Assembly (NCBI GenBank): GCA_008921705.1
Contig: VFFE01008914.1
Location: 1,372,092-1,436,091 of the forward strand
Length of the DNA: 64,000 nucleotides
Direction of reading: 5' to 3'
Origin: Burhinus oedicnemus
Lineage: Eukaryota; Chordata; Aves; Charadriiformes; Burhinidae
In this document: positions 46,726 through 59,478 of the stretch, in pieces
Numbering within the stretch: position 1 is the first letter of the stretch
Layout of the letters: each line of letters begins with the position of its first letter
Position numbers and translations under genes: made by a program
Notes under the pieces: model-generated
Database searches by the model: none
Told to the model about the DNA's origin: nothing
The model's input: the letters and a program-made list of their open reading frames with translations, nothing else

Positions 46726-49700
46726 CAAGAACAACTGCAATTATATTGGCTTGCATGAACAAGAAGGGCATCCCTTCACTAAATTTACCAACTGTTGGTT
46801 GTTTGGTTGTAAGTTAAGTTTACATTTTTCAGGGCAGATGGCAAAATCTAGGCTTGTAAAAACTGTATTTAGAGACCTAAATAAAAATATTATGACTGTC
46901 AAAGTCACTATTCGTGTTGTTAAGAAAACCCACTGTGCAGATGCCACTTAGTTAGACAGGGTCCTGAGTGCTCTAACCACTAATTTTTCTGCAATGGCCG
47001 AAGACGCCATTAACAGTTTAAATGGCTTTTTAGGCAGGTGACTCTGAGCCCCTTACAGGGCACTTTAAAAGAAGGATTCCTCTGCATACCCTGCTACACC
47101 TTCTTTGTTCACCCGCCTCCCAAGCCAGTATAATTCCCCTCAAACAGAAAACTGATGCCAAAGTGTTTTAGGGAAAGAAATTGAATCTGAATGGGTTGCA
47201 CCTGAGGGAAATGCCAGCGCTAGTGAGAGCTGGTGTTTCTCTGTGCTTCTACAATGGATCGTATGAAAAATTAAATCTCGGGTTTCATTTGAGAATAAGG
47301 GATTCAAATCTCTGCTCTTCTCTATCTGAACAAGGACTGTGAAACAGCATCCCAACTGAATGCGTTAACTATTGGAGTCACAAACCTGTTCCTAATCTAG
47401 AAAAGGAAAAACTGTTGGTTTTTCGTGTGTCTTGGTACTCTGGACACGCATGCTTCTGATCTGTCAGTTTAAGTGACTGATCTCCACATGCTCCCTTGCA
47501 CTTCTCCCCGGATTGGACTGGACATCTTTCTGCTTATTTCTCTTCTAAGGATCCTTGCTGTGAGTACCTAACTGCCCACGTGTTCCCTACCTGGCTGCTT
47601 GATCCATAAAACTCAACTTGTTTCCGTCAGCCTGGTCCTGCCAGTCTGTTGATGTATCTGGAAGCACTGTGTGCTCAGTAATTTTGAAAATAAGGTGACT
47701 GTAATGTTGAATCTGACTTTAGCCTAACTTTTGGCATCTATATGAATATTCTTAGGTTTTGTGTGTATTCATGGTCAATTCATACAAAAAAACATATGAG
47801 GAGTAACAGTGCAAAAGGCAGTCCCTGTTGCTATTTAAACAGTATTTGAAGCAACTTCGACAAAATGTACGTCAGTGTCTCACTTCATTCCATACTGTGC
47901 ATTTTCTGAAGATCACACTGAGTGAAGCAAAACTTAAAAATATAAAACTGTGAAAAGATTTGAATACAAAGCCTACAGTGCTTTCCTTTTAAATTTCCTG
48001 GCTTGTTTCCTGTCTCTGTTTCTGCCACCATTATTGATATAAGGAATCCATCAACATATTTTTATGGATGATTAAGAAAGGCTGACCTTTCCTTTGCAGG
48101 TACAAATAGGTAGTTCTTCAGAGGCTGTAAATGAATGACAAGATAATTCTATCCATTTAATATTGAAGTGATGTTGATGGTATCATTCTTCTCATGTTTG
48201 AAACGGGAAAGTATAGAGACCTTTCTCCCTCACTCTGTTCTGCTTTATGTGATGGATTTTCTCTCTGACTAATCGCTGTCACATTAACCTGCACTATTTC
48301 ATCCTTCAGAGCTGTCAAGATAATGACGATAATCGAAGTGGCTCATTGTAGGTAAAGGAAATTATATGAGCAAAGTAATATCATAAAACAGTGTTTAAAT
48401 ATTTTAATTTCATTTGTCAGGGCTGCCCCAACACTTCATTACACATATAACCATCTCTCATCAGTGGAATTAGTGCATTATTCATTACTGTTAATTATTT
48501 TCACATAATGGCTGCCCTGATATATTTAACCTCCACATTATATCTCAGATAATGGGCCTGTAAAATTGAATTGTGTGAAGAGCGGAGTTCTAAAGCTCAT
48601 TTGCAGAACATCAAAGAACAAAGAAGAGGAAAAGAATTCTAAATGGGACATTTCGCCCAGCTGGGGCCAAACATTTGTTTCTGTCTGATTTGCATACAGA
48701 AAATAGGTGGTTCAGAAGTGGTTTAACATTGTACATGCTGTCTGCTCCTATTACACAGCCAATTAGAATTTGTTAATGTCCCAAGTGTTTGAAACAACTT
48801 ACCAGCCAATCTATCGTCTGAATGGCAGTGAGCTGGAAAGTTAACAGCAGAAGAAAGTAGACCTTTCTGAAGGACAGACCACAAAATCATATGGCATATT
48901 AAGGTGTCACCTACAGTTAATCCTTCTTTTGACAAACGTCTGCATTGTAGAAATGAATTAACAAAGCCTGCTGCTCAGGACTGAGAAGATCCAAGTCTGT
49001 GAAGTCCCAATTCTATTAACCACTTGGTTTTACTCTGGGCCAAATTTTCTGATGTTGTCTGTCATGTAGGATGTGCGACTGGGCAAGGAGGAGAACGCAG
49101 CATCCTGAGCAAGAAGGGTGTATCTGCACTGAGTGCAGCAAGCTGTGTCGGCAGAGCCTGGTGGACTCAATCCCACACAGCACGTGAGCAATGCGTATTA
49201 TCACCCGGCTGTCTCCAGTGGTGCTTTGCCATGCTGGGCTTGATGTGTCTGCATTGCTGTTTCAGAGGACGGGAAATGTGAGACCCCTTTCTCTGCTTTG
49301 CCAGGTGTTTTGAATATGCACCCCAAGAAAACAAAGTCAGTACAGGTATGGGACTTGGGTATAATTTAGCTTTTGAGGAACCAGCTGAATTGCTAGAAAT
49401 AATTTCAGCTCTAAGTAGCAGTTTGAAGTCCACTGTATGTGCACTCTAACAGTATGGATTTAACTGAATAGCTATATTTTTTCCCATTTAGAAGCTTATC
49501 CATTATTCACAGATTTCAGTGGACCTGAAAAGGCATTGAAATCAAACATTTTATGGAAAGAACATTTATCAATAGTTCAACATGTTATAAGGACTAAGGT
49601 CAATTCAGCAAAAAACAGACTTTTTAAACAGATTATGGCAATTTTTTTCAAACTTTAGTCTCAGAGTGTTTGTGAAGTTCCTCTTAAGTTCTCACATAGC

Positions 49701-51313
49701 TATATGAAGCATTTTTTGCTTTCATAAAAAATTTCAAGAGAACAGCTCTTCTGAAACTCACATGCAAGATACACCTTTGTTCTGTTTCATGCTTATAGTA
49801 AATTTTACAGATTTTTTAAAAAAATCCTTCAGACCCATTTCTTGGCTGTTACAGAATAACTTATGGCTGATGGTGGGACTATGATCTCAGAGGTGACTCA
49901 GCCAATGAGAAGTCAGAAAATGTTTAATGACTAACAACACAATTCACTCGAGGTCATTAACATACTTTAGTCTTATTGGCTAAAAAGTCATATTTCACAG
50001 GAATGATAAATGTCTTTTTGCTAAGTGGCAGTAGGTTTTTGGCCATACCATTAAATATTTATACAACATATACATAAATCTTCTTCCACTTGGCATCATC
50101 TGGGATTCATTTGGAAGAGACCCATTTATTTTACTTTGTAATGTTTTAAGTTTGTTGCAGGCTTCAGCCTCAGCCTCCAAACTCTAGATATAGAGTAGTT
50201 AGAAAGGAAAGGAAAACCACATTTACATGGACCTGGCTTAGAGAGGTCTTCTTTCCTTAATCTGTTCATTCTCAGAGTGTATTTTTTATGGATTCATATA
50301 CAGTTATTTATACATCGTAGAAGCTGTGTGAACAAAACCTGCTGGTGGTCTGCTTTCTAAACCATTTTTATTTCACAGGATGTTTTCAGGGTACCATGGA
50401 ATATGGATAAAACAGAGACTAGAGAGACCACTAAATAATCAAAGTAATTTCTCCATATCTAAACACATTATATGGACTTTGGTCAAAGACATGAGAGAAA
50501 TTCAGTCTTCTCACAAACATTCATTTGGGTACTCCCAAATAGTAACAGACTGCTAGGAGTGGTCTGTCTTTCTACTCTTGTCTGATCAGAATTTTTTTCT
50601 CTCCTGAAGCAGCTACTACTAAGGGGTTAAAATTGTCTTGTATCTGAATTTCACTCCAAGAAAAATCTCAAAGTCAAAACCCCCTACTAAGATGAACTTT
50701 TCTCTATGTCCTCTGTGTGTTGTACTGATGAGACAAATGCATGAGTCTTGACAGAAACACAATTTTGTGATAGCAGAACCCTGTCATACTCTGCTATTTA
50801 TCTTTGACTGGTAAAAAAACCCCAGGGATGGATGAGGAAATCCAAGGAATTCCTCAAGAAGAGGAAGATGCTTCGAGAATTACAGGTCAACAGAATTAAA
50901 ATCACCTGTCATTTTGCCTACAATGTCTTTGTATCCTAGATACCCACCATGTACCAGGTATGCCTCTCCTCAACAGTGTAGTGGAGAGCCAAGCAAACAA
51001 GAGGCTGAGTTTTTCCTCTATAGCAAAATGAATGTAAAGTGATGAATGAAAAAAAGATGGCATCAGGAAATCTCTTTAGGCTTGCTGGTATGCTGTGAAA
51101 GATCAGTCTCAAGAAGGGACAGATCTGCTGGTGGTTGAGGTGTGTTGCATACAGCCCGGTGGTCTCAACATTTTTAGAAGTGAGATAATCTTTTTCTCTG
51201 GAGGTTGAGATACTAGGAAATTTTACATTGTTGAAAACAATACACAAGTGGGAAACATCACAATTTTGACAAAAGTTAATCTTAAAGTAGTATTTTTCCT
51301 GTAATACATATTG
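46726..51313. other. Non-coding DNA, possible conserved element at 48.4-48.6 kb
   Basis: No gene is supported. The stretch 48.42-48.60 kb carries many TTAAT/ATTA cores and a balanced non-repetitive composition (for example TTACTGTTAATTATTTTCAC), typical of conserved non-coding elements. Several overlapping 60-90 codon frames at about 49.0-49.4 kb on both strands show no known domain. Confidence 0.4.
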
Positions 51314-51362
51314 ATATATATACACACACATATACATACACACACACACACAAAAAAAAAAA
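51314..51362. repeat. (TA)n(CA)n microsatellite with A-run
   Basis: TATATATACACACACATATACATA passes to a CA run and ends in eleven A residues. It creates the artificial start of a long minus-strand frame at 50936-51349. Confidence 0.9.
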
Positions 51363-54300
51363 TCAGGGTTGTTTTTCTTGTTAAATTGTGTTAAAATTTA
51401 GGTACTAATTGAGGAGGAAGAACTGTGACTGGGATGTAAAGGATACAGGATTTCAATTATTGCCTAAGGAATATTTCCTTCCAGCTAATGCTGCTGAAGG
51501 ATGGTTATCTGATTTGAAATATGTGAATCCAGAGTCAAGGATTACAAGGTCATATTAGATACTAAGGAAGAATTCTCTCTACTGAGTCTCAACTCCGTAA
51601 CTATTAGAGTTTTTCCATGCTGACAGTCTCAGGTATGATTCTTGTTACATTGTGAGCTAATATTATTTCAGGGATATACTTCAGACATGCTGTTTGCAGG
51701 AAAGATCCACAGTTTTATAATGGACTATCACTTTGAATGTAGTTAGGTGTGCTAAATATTTTGAAAGCATGAATCAACTTATATTTTCAGAATATTAAGG
51801 TGTATATCTGAATACCTGCACCAGAAAATAGGAACTATCGCATAGACTTCTATTATTACTTCAATGAAGTTGTGGTGGATAAGTTAGGTCCTTTGAAAAC
51901 TTACAGAATACTGAAAAACTTTTCATAAAAGGTTTCTAGGAAGTAGATGCCAGTGTAAGTTTAAAAGCAAAGACTAGAATTGCATTTGAGCGGTGATGAA
52001 ATATGTCACTTCATGTAGTGGAAATTTTTTAATTTGTTTTGAGTAGAACACGAGTTTTCCAAGATGGAGAACACTTAGAATTTTTGCATAAAATCCTAGA
52101 TCCTCCTTCCAGTCTCTGTCTATACATGTGTCTGTCCAATCTTTTTGTCAAACATGACATGATATTTTTGCAAATGCCTTATTTTCTGTGATGGATTAGT
52201 AGGTTATGAAAACACGTGTGGAATAATTGAATGCATAGATTTTATAATTGGCTATATTACATATGGTATGCTATTAATGAACAAACCAGCAGAAGGGTCT
52301 GAACATAGGAAATAGTTATGTCAGAGGTGGACATCTCAAGGTTCTGTGGCCTGATGGCAACGGCACTCTGCTGCTAGGGGCTAAATCCTCCTTTTTGCAC
52401 GGCAGAGTCAGCAGGTAAAATGCATAAGCAGCACTGAGAGAAGGTAAAGGTGATCCTCAAATATGTCTGAGGAAGTGAACAACAGAGCTAGGCTCCCTCC
52501 AGATGTTTCTCTCTTCTATACCCCTGTTTGCCCAGGACATCAGCTTCCATGGGAAATGCTCACAGTAGATCCCACAAGTGGCCTGCCCTGCCCTTGTCTG
52601 TCTCACCCAGGTCCCGCCGAGCTGTGGTCTGCAGCTTTGCACGTTTTCCTGAGCAAGTGCTCTCACCATGTGCCAATCATGCCAAAGAGAGGCAGCGCAC
52701 TGAGGATGATTCAGTTTGCCGAGTATTATGTGAATAAAAGATCCAGAAAGAATTACTCTGTTTCCAGAGGGGGACAGGAGTTTGGCTACAGTCCAAACTG
52801 GATACAGAGCGCAGAACTGTATATATAATGAGAAAAAAAGAAACAAAAAGGAGTGTCTTTTGGACACTTCCCACAAACACCTCTCCCAGTCTATTCAACA
52901 TAACAGGAATGGAGCCACCTTGCTCAGGTGCTCTGAATTCCCAGGCTGTGTGTCATCTACGTTAGATGTTTCTGTTAGTCAGCGCACATCCTGTCACAAA
53001 ACCAAGATTTGTGAAATTGTTACAGACTCACGTCTGCTAACTGTTAATCACAAGGACAATTATTATGACCAGATTCATTCCTTTGAAGAAGGGGACAAGC
53101 TTCAAATATGACAGAGAAGTGAGATGATTCTTCAAACTTTTTCAGCAGAATGAAGACCATTCTTACCACAGATCTTTCAAAATTGAGTTGAAAGAAATCT
53201 ATCACTCTCATCTCTTCTAAAAAAAGACTTTCAGAAATGGAAAATCATAGAGAATTTTGTATCAGATTCCTTGAAAAACCTATAGAAAAAAAAGAAACTT
53301 CAGGGGATGGCTGTGCTTTGCAGCCTGAAAAAACGTTGAAAAGTTTAGAGCCAGTAGTGAACTTGCAAGCTCTAAATGTCATCTTGAACTCAAAAAAATC
53401 TTTTAACTATCATTTAAAGGGCCTGGTAGAAACACTTTAAAAATTATAATTTTTATTTTATTTTTCCCAAATAAAGCCTTAGCAATTCTATTATCTTCCC
53501 ACATTTCTATGGCAAATTTAGGTAACGGACAATTTGCCTCACTGAGCGATGTTAATTCAGATTGCGTATAGTTCTCAGATCATCTTCAACAATAGGATTT
53601 ATATAATCCAAGATAAGGAGTGTACTGTGCACTCTTTGGGTACATGTACGCTCTTCCTGTTACATGCACATCCTACTAACTGCCCAGACAAAAGATGTCC
53701 TAAGGCTACCTCTTCAGACAGTGAGGTACTTACTGACAGCTCTGAGCTTTAAGACAAATTAAAATAAGCCAATTTTTCAGTCTGTAGGTCTAATAAAGCT
53801 TCTGGCTTTCAGTTATGTCAATGACTATGAATAAAATTCCCTGACAAGAGAGAAGACGAGATGTTTAGTTTTCTGATGAGGGTGATTTTAAGGTGAAGAC
53901 CAGTTCTGCAATTCCTATTTCAGTTCTCATCAGTGAGACTCTCCTGTCATTAGAAAAGCAGGAACAAAAAGTTTTCAAGTCCTACTTCTCCATTCTGATT
54001 GCTCAATTCCCTTGTCACTACTGCTGTGTGAACTGTTCTTTTTGAGGGTGTGATGGGCACCTAAACACATATAAGGCAGCTCTTTGGTCTCTCAGAGTTT
54101 AATTTAGTGACATTAATGTGTAGTTGTATTTATCACGTACAAATTTTATACATATACTTTTACAAACATTGTGCCTGTTTTGTTCAGAGCTTCAAAATAT
54201 GAATTCAAGTTAATGTTCTCCCAGTGATGCATATCCTCATGCCCTCAACTACTCAAGTATTCATTTCTGAATGTATCCTTGTTTTAGAAGATATAGGCTG

Positions 54301-57300
54301 CTAAGTCACCAAACCAAAGTATCCTGTAAGCAGGAGGGACAAAACTACAGTTAGAGTCTGGAAAATTAACCGAGAAGAAGATTATATCTTTTTTTTTTTG
54401 TGCCAGAAATGTTTACATTATTATTTTATGTCACTGAAAACTTGCATATAACTTGTGACAGAACTTAAGATGGGTTTTGCTCCTCATTTTTTCACGCCCT
54501 GAAAAGCACAGAAACAAAATTTAGAAGTCACAAAACACATAAAATAGAAAACTGTCTTTCAGGACAAAGAATGAAATTTCCAATAAGAATATAATGCAAC
54601 CATTTAATTAAATACAAAGTACAGTAGATCAAAGATCAAGTATTAATTTAGAAGTCTAAGTTGGTGAATGCCTTGTTATGATATTTGAAATTATTAATAA
54701 AAAGAAAAAAACAAAGAAAAGAGAAGGTGCTCATGAGAAATGAAAATTGATCAGAGGCAGAAGATTGTTATTGTCTATGAGGAAGAAAGGAAAAAAATAC
54801 ATTAAAATGTAGACTTAATTTTTATGGAAAATATGTTCACTAATAATTTTTAAACTGTTACCTGTCTAATTGTAAAGGTCAATTTCTTTCTTTGGACAGA
54901 TGCTTAAAATACAGATAGTGATCGAGTATGTATGTGTGCCATGTCTGGTACGAAAAAAATACCAAAAGTAGTCAATAAATTCCTTGAGTTATCTTTAAGA
55001 TACAATGGAATAACAAGGTTGGCAAATATTTGGTTAGGTTATTTCTCCAAGAAATACATTTCCAGAATTTCATTTTTCATTTCATGTATAGGATCCACAT
55101 GAGAAACCATGTGGCTTACTTTGGTATTAGTAAAGGACTCCCCTTTACAAACAATGCTGTCCAACACAGAGGTGAGGAAACGGCAACCCGTGCTCTGACA
55201 GATAAAATGTATGTCTATATTATTATTTTGGGCTGGATTGCCAGTGTACTTATGGAGCAAATTTTCCAGTAATTCCTACATAGTATGCCTTGCTTCACTT
55301 TGTAGGAAAATCTCGGAGCACATGAACTGGATTCTTCTTAGATGAAACAAAACCAAAGTTTCGAAAGGGGCCTGGGGTAACCTCTGAAACATGTAGTATG
55401 GATGTCAGGGTCTCAATGATGTTTCACACTACAAACCTACTCCTGTAGTTCTTGCTAAACAGAGGGAGCAGAAGCCAATCTGCACTGTAGATTTATACTA
55501 TGAAGATTTAAGCTTGCACGCAGACCAAGTGGGAAGCCTCATGGAAAATAAAGTTAGATAATAATGGTAGAAACGCAGCAGAATTATTTAGGATGCAATG
55601 TAAAAGACAAGCTTCACCTCTCCTTTGTAACTAACTGAAAAAGGGAATGCTTTTATGGTAACTTTAATCAGTGTTGCCCCATCTTCACTAGCTCTGGCTC
55701 TATATTCTGTACAGGTTTTTTGATTTCTACACACTCTTTCCTGGTAGCATCTTTTCTGACTCTCTACCGGCTTCTGCAGCAAAGGGTAAAGGTCTCATTA
55801 TTAGATGTTCCTCATGCTTACTTATCCAGTGACAAGCTGGTGCGTACTTCTAAATATCCATGAGAGAAATTGTCTACTTCTTGCTATATAGCTGTTTTTC
55901 AGTAGTTAAAAATGTTTGTTATTTTAATACAAACACATACACACATATGAATCTTTAAATTGGTTTTACAGACAGCAGATTGGATTAAAAAAATCTGTAA
56001 AAGTTGCTGGGGAAAACCAAACCAAGAAGATCTTTTTTTTAATTATTTTTTTTTTACAAGTTAATTTTCTTGTCAGAAAATCCGTACATTCTAGTGTTTG
56101 GTCCTGTCCCTTGGCATAGATTTTTTATGAGGAGAAAAATCTTCCCACCAACTCTACTGCTGAGAGAGATCCTGGTTTGGTAAATATCTATATTCAGAAA
56201 AGCATCCAGGTAACTTCACACATCTGCAAAAATTAGGCCGTATTTATAACTTGGTTTTGTCATTAATGAACTCATTTAATAGGGTTAGGTCTTCAAGTCA
56301 GACAAACCGTATTACAATATGTTCCTAATAACTCCATACATTTATGGAGCTTCATAAATTGTTTTTAAGCAAAGTGGGCCTGAATAATTCAAACATTGCC
56401 ATGAACATTACTGTTGGCAAGATCAGTAAAAGCACCTCTCTTAAACAAATGGTCAGCAGAAACCAAATTTGTTGCAATTTGTGTTGATCTGAGAATAAAA
56501 GAAAAATGGATTGCAGCTGTTCAGCAGATGTGTCTCTAATATAAGGTGCAGCGAGAATAAATTCCTCTTTGGTGTATGGAAGCAGCCCACCAATATTCCT
56601 TCATTTCAGTCTGTATAGGCTTGAATTCATGTGAAAATCATCCCAGTGAACTTGATAAGAGAGTATGAGTCTTAATTTAAAAATTTATAAATAATATGAA
56701 TGCTTTAGTTTCAGTTATAGAATCTCCCCTGTTTGATTGTCCCATATGGCTTTGCAATAGTGATTTATTTTCATTACACATTTTTGACCTAAGAATAACC
56801 TCTGTCATAAATCATAGCCTTTCTGAGTATATGGAGGCCAAGGAAGCTGGCTTGCTCAAAGTCATACATCTGGTGAGTGGCAGGAAAAAAATTCTTACTT
56901 GTCCATCATGTGCTTTAAATAACATTAAATAATGCTTCTCTTAATGTGTAGGGGTCAACAACAAGGGAGTCAGTGATGTACCCATAGAGCCACATCTGTA
57001 AGCAAGTCCTTAGCCAAGCAGACATCCTTAGCCAAGCAGACATCCTTAAAGAGATGCTTGAGTTACTTGTATGGTCAAAGAAGTGCATGCTTTCAAAACC
57101 CTCCAGAGGGAGATCCTATCTGTACATGATAGCTGTCTAAACTCACCAGTACCACAGCCACCAGCAGTACCACAAGCTGCACAGTGGCAAACTCTTTTAA
57201 TAGTTACTCTAGTTGGCCAGGTTTTCTTGACAGCTTAAAAACAAATCTTGGCTTCATAGCGTAGAAAGAACTATCATTTCCTCACACCATGCATACAACT

Positions 57301-58187
57301 AGAGATTAATATTCTCTCTGACAAGAGAAGTACTAGGCACACTGTTTTCCCCCACCCCACTTTTTGCTACTAACACAATTGATGTCAGATGTGCTGTAGC
57401 TGGCTATAGGAGGAATATCAGAGAAAATTGCATGAAAACTTTTTATTTCCCTGAACTACCCAGTTTTGGAATTGACTTCTCCTTTGGTGTCAAAAGTCTG
57501 TATTTGCTGAATTGTGTATGTCTTCTAGCTGATAGAACACAGAGGAGGAAGGCATAAAATTTGTAGGGCTTTGACTGAAATACAAATTTTAATGTGAGGA
57601 TATTAAATGTAGAGGGGTTTTTCTTCTCTTTTTTTTTTTTCAGCAGCACTGACTATGGTATGCTGTACGGTGAAGGAAAAGAAGTTTTCTTCTAGTTTAG
57701 TTTTGTGTAGGTGTATGTAGGGCTTTGTTTTTCATTCTTTGACAAGAAACTCTGTTTCACCAGGTAGCCATCATTTCAGTGCTTTAGGTTTAAATTCAAA
57801 TATTTACATAGTTAATGTGACATAGAAGCAGTGTTAAAAACCCTAAACACTAAGTAAATCAGTGTTGTTTTCTGAAAGACTTGAAACTGAAATTTTGATG
57901 AAGAAGTTCCTTCTAAAAGTGTCCTGATCAGCTTCTGATACATAACACATTTAATAGGTAAAATGTTCCAATTTGTCCACATGCAAATACATCAATTCTG
58001 AGTGGATATCTCTCCTCAGAAGTCATCAAAGCTTTTGGCTCTGATCCTACGAAATCTTTCCACTCTTTCTTTCCACTGTTTCTTTCATCCTATGATGTCA
58101 TGTTTCCTGTTAGACTTTTCCTTACTTGTTAGTAATTTCTGGGGGCAACATTGGTGGCAGACAAGAGTCCTGAGTTCGGTGCCACAG
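51363..58187. other. AT-rich non-coding DNA, no gene seen
   Basis: The GC-richer stretch 52.33-52.75 kb carries long overlapping frames on opposite strands (121 codons at 52463-52828 plus, 139 at 52457-52876 minus). Neither resembles a known protein and at most one could be real. A 28-base pyrimidine run ending in CAG at about 57613-57643 resembles a splice acceptor, but no exon with a donor follows. An 18-bp tandem repeat lies at 57007-57048. Confidence 0.4.
57007..57048. repeat. 18-bp tandem repeat, 2.3 copies
   Basis: TCCTTAGCCAAGCAGACA occurs twice without a mismatch, followed by the first six bases of a third copy. Confidence 0.95.
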
Positions 58188-58490
58188 CATAGAATCATAG
58201 AATCATATAGGTTGAAAGAGACCTTTAAGGTCATCGAGTCCAACCATAAGCCTAACACAGCAAAACCACCACTTCTACCCATCTTTTAAATACCTTCAGG
58301 GATGGTAATTCCACCACTTCCCTGGGCAGCCTGTTCCAAAGGTTGATAACCCTTTCAGTGAAGAAATTTTTCCTAATATCCAATCTAAACCTCCCCTGGC
58401 ACAACTTGAGGCCATTTCCTCTCGTCCTATCGCTTCTTACTTGGGAGAAGAGATCGACCCCCACCGCTTTACAACCTCCTTTCAGGTAGC
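58188..58490 (-). repeat. CR1 LINE 3' end, about 0.30 kb
   Basis: It opens with CATAGAATCATAGAATCATA and GGTTGAAAGAGACC and matches the copy at 33211-33536 block for block, but lacks about 26 bp in the AAAACCACCAC...TCTACC region. It is truncated at CCTCCTTTCAGGTAG, nearly the same point as the other copy. It is sense on the minus strand. Confidence 0.96.
58252..58464 (-). pseudogene. CR1 ORF2 C-terminal remnant, altered end
   Basis: The 70 open codons read [20 protein letters not shown], then [16 protein letters not shown], then [20 protein letters not shown]. This is the CR1 reverse transcriptase C-terminus, very similar to the frame at 33300-33503. The last residues differ because of the roughly 26-bp deletion, which moves the reading onto a different stop. 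It has no catalytic region. Confidence 0.88.
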
Positions 58491-58710
58491 ATTCTTCACT
58501 GTTCTGCTACTAGACCTCTGACACAATCTGTACAGCCCAGTTTTCCATGTCTGGACATCCTGGCATTTGCAACATGCACTGTGCTGTGCCATTCCCCGGT
58601 TGCAATGCTAAGGAGTCTGGGAGCGCCTTCAGGGATTCTCTGAATTACCCACTTCTGGCTGTGTCTCTTCCTTTATTGGCACTCTTGGTCCGTCTTTCTA
58701 CAAAACCTAG

Positions 58711-58872
58711 AAATAGAGTAGAGTAGAGTAGAATAGAATAGAATAGAATAGAATAGAATAGAATAGAATAGAATAGAATAGAATAGAACAGAACAGAACA
58801 GAACAGAACAGAACAGTATACTGAAGAATACTGAAGAATACTGAAGAACAGAATACTGAAAAATAGAATACA
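58711..58872. repeat. Phased pentanucleotide array, stepwise variants
   Basis: GAGTA x3 (58716-58730) is followed by GAATA x11 (58731-58785), GAACA x6 (58786-58815), GTATA, and then a 10-bp unit CTGAAGAATA twice plus CTGAAGAACA (58821-58850), with degenerate units to 58872. Every step keeps the 5-bp phase. Because TTCTATTCTA has no stop in any frame, the minus strand is open in all frames here, giving artificial frames rich in Phe-Tyr-Ser-Ile-Leu. Confidence 0.97.
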
Positions 58873-59478
58873 CCTAACTGGGTGTGTTATGTGACCATTT
58901 CGTGTGTGGGTGGACACTGATGCTGACTCCCTAAGGGGAGCCCAGCAGCATAGTGCTTCCAGAGCAGAAATCCTGCTGCATAGTCATCCTCTTCCTACAA
59001 AAGGATTTTTACAAAGTTATCTCAGACTTCAACCTCATCTTCATTTCTGGGGACGACTGGGCGTGGGCTCAGTACAGAACAATTCCTGTCTAGGCGTATC
59101 TGACTTAAATATTGCAAGTAAATGTCACCATTGAAAAGGACACCACCATACTAAGGTGAGAATTTGGTTTTCAGAATAATCAGAGCGTTACTTCCCTGAT
59201 GCCTGGAGTCGTTTGAAATCGGACACCTCCAGAACAAAGAGATGATTTTGGGCCGTATTCAACACTTTGGAAATAAAATGTGCAACACTACTGTGTGCCT
59301 TGCCTCGAGATGCAGCGCTGGTACTGAAGAGAAGGTGTGACTTCTCAAAGTCACCCTGCCATGCACACACAGAGAACAGACAGGCACCCCCAACTCTCTT
59401 GCCCAGAGTGGCTTCTCTGGAAGAAAACATTGAAGGTACTGGGGCTAGAAAAGCAGATTATGTCTCCCCAGAAAATGA
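58873..59478. other. Non-coding DNA, no gene seen
   Basis: Moderate GC, overlapping short frames on both strands, and no recognised exon or repeat. Confidence 0.4.

Noticed and set aside
50936..51349. 137-codon open frame on the minus strand
   Set aside because: It begins inside a TA/CA microsatellite, has no known motif, and is rich in Phe, Cys and His as expected from random AT-rich translation.
52457..52876. Long overlapping frames on both strands (139 and 121 codons)
   Set aside because: Neither resembles a known protein and they occupy the same DNA. The slightly higher GC explains fewer stops.
57613..57643. Strong pyrimidine tract plus CAG as a splice acceptor
   Set aside because: The downstream sequence has no good donor and no convincing frame. 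A poly-T run followed by AG occurs often by chance.
58711..58872. CRISPR-like array
   Set aside because: The units are 5 bp with no spacers. It is a microsatellite in a vertebrate genome.
58645..58917. Repetitive Tyr-Ser-Ile-Leu-Phe open frames on the minus strand
   Set aside because: They are translations of the pentanucleotide array, which has no stop codon in any minus-strand frame.
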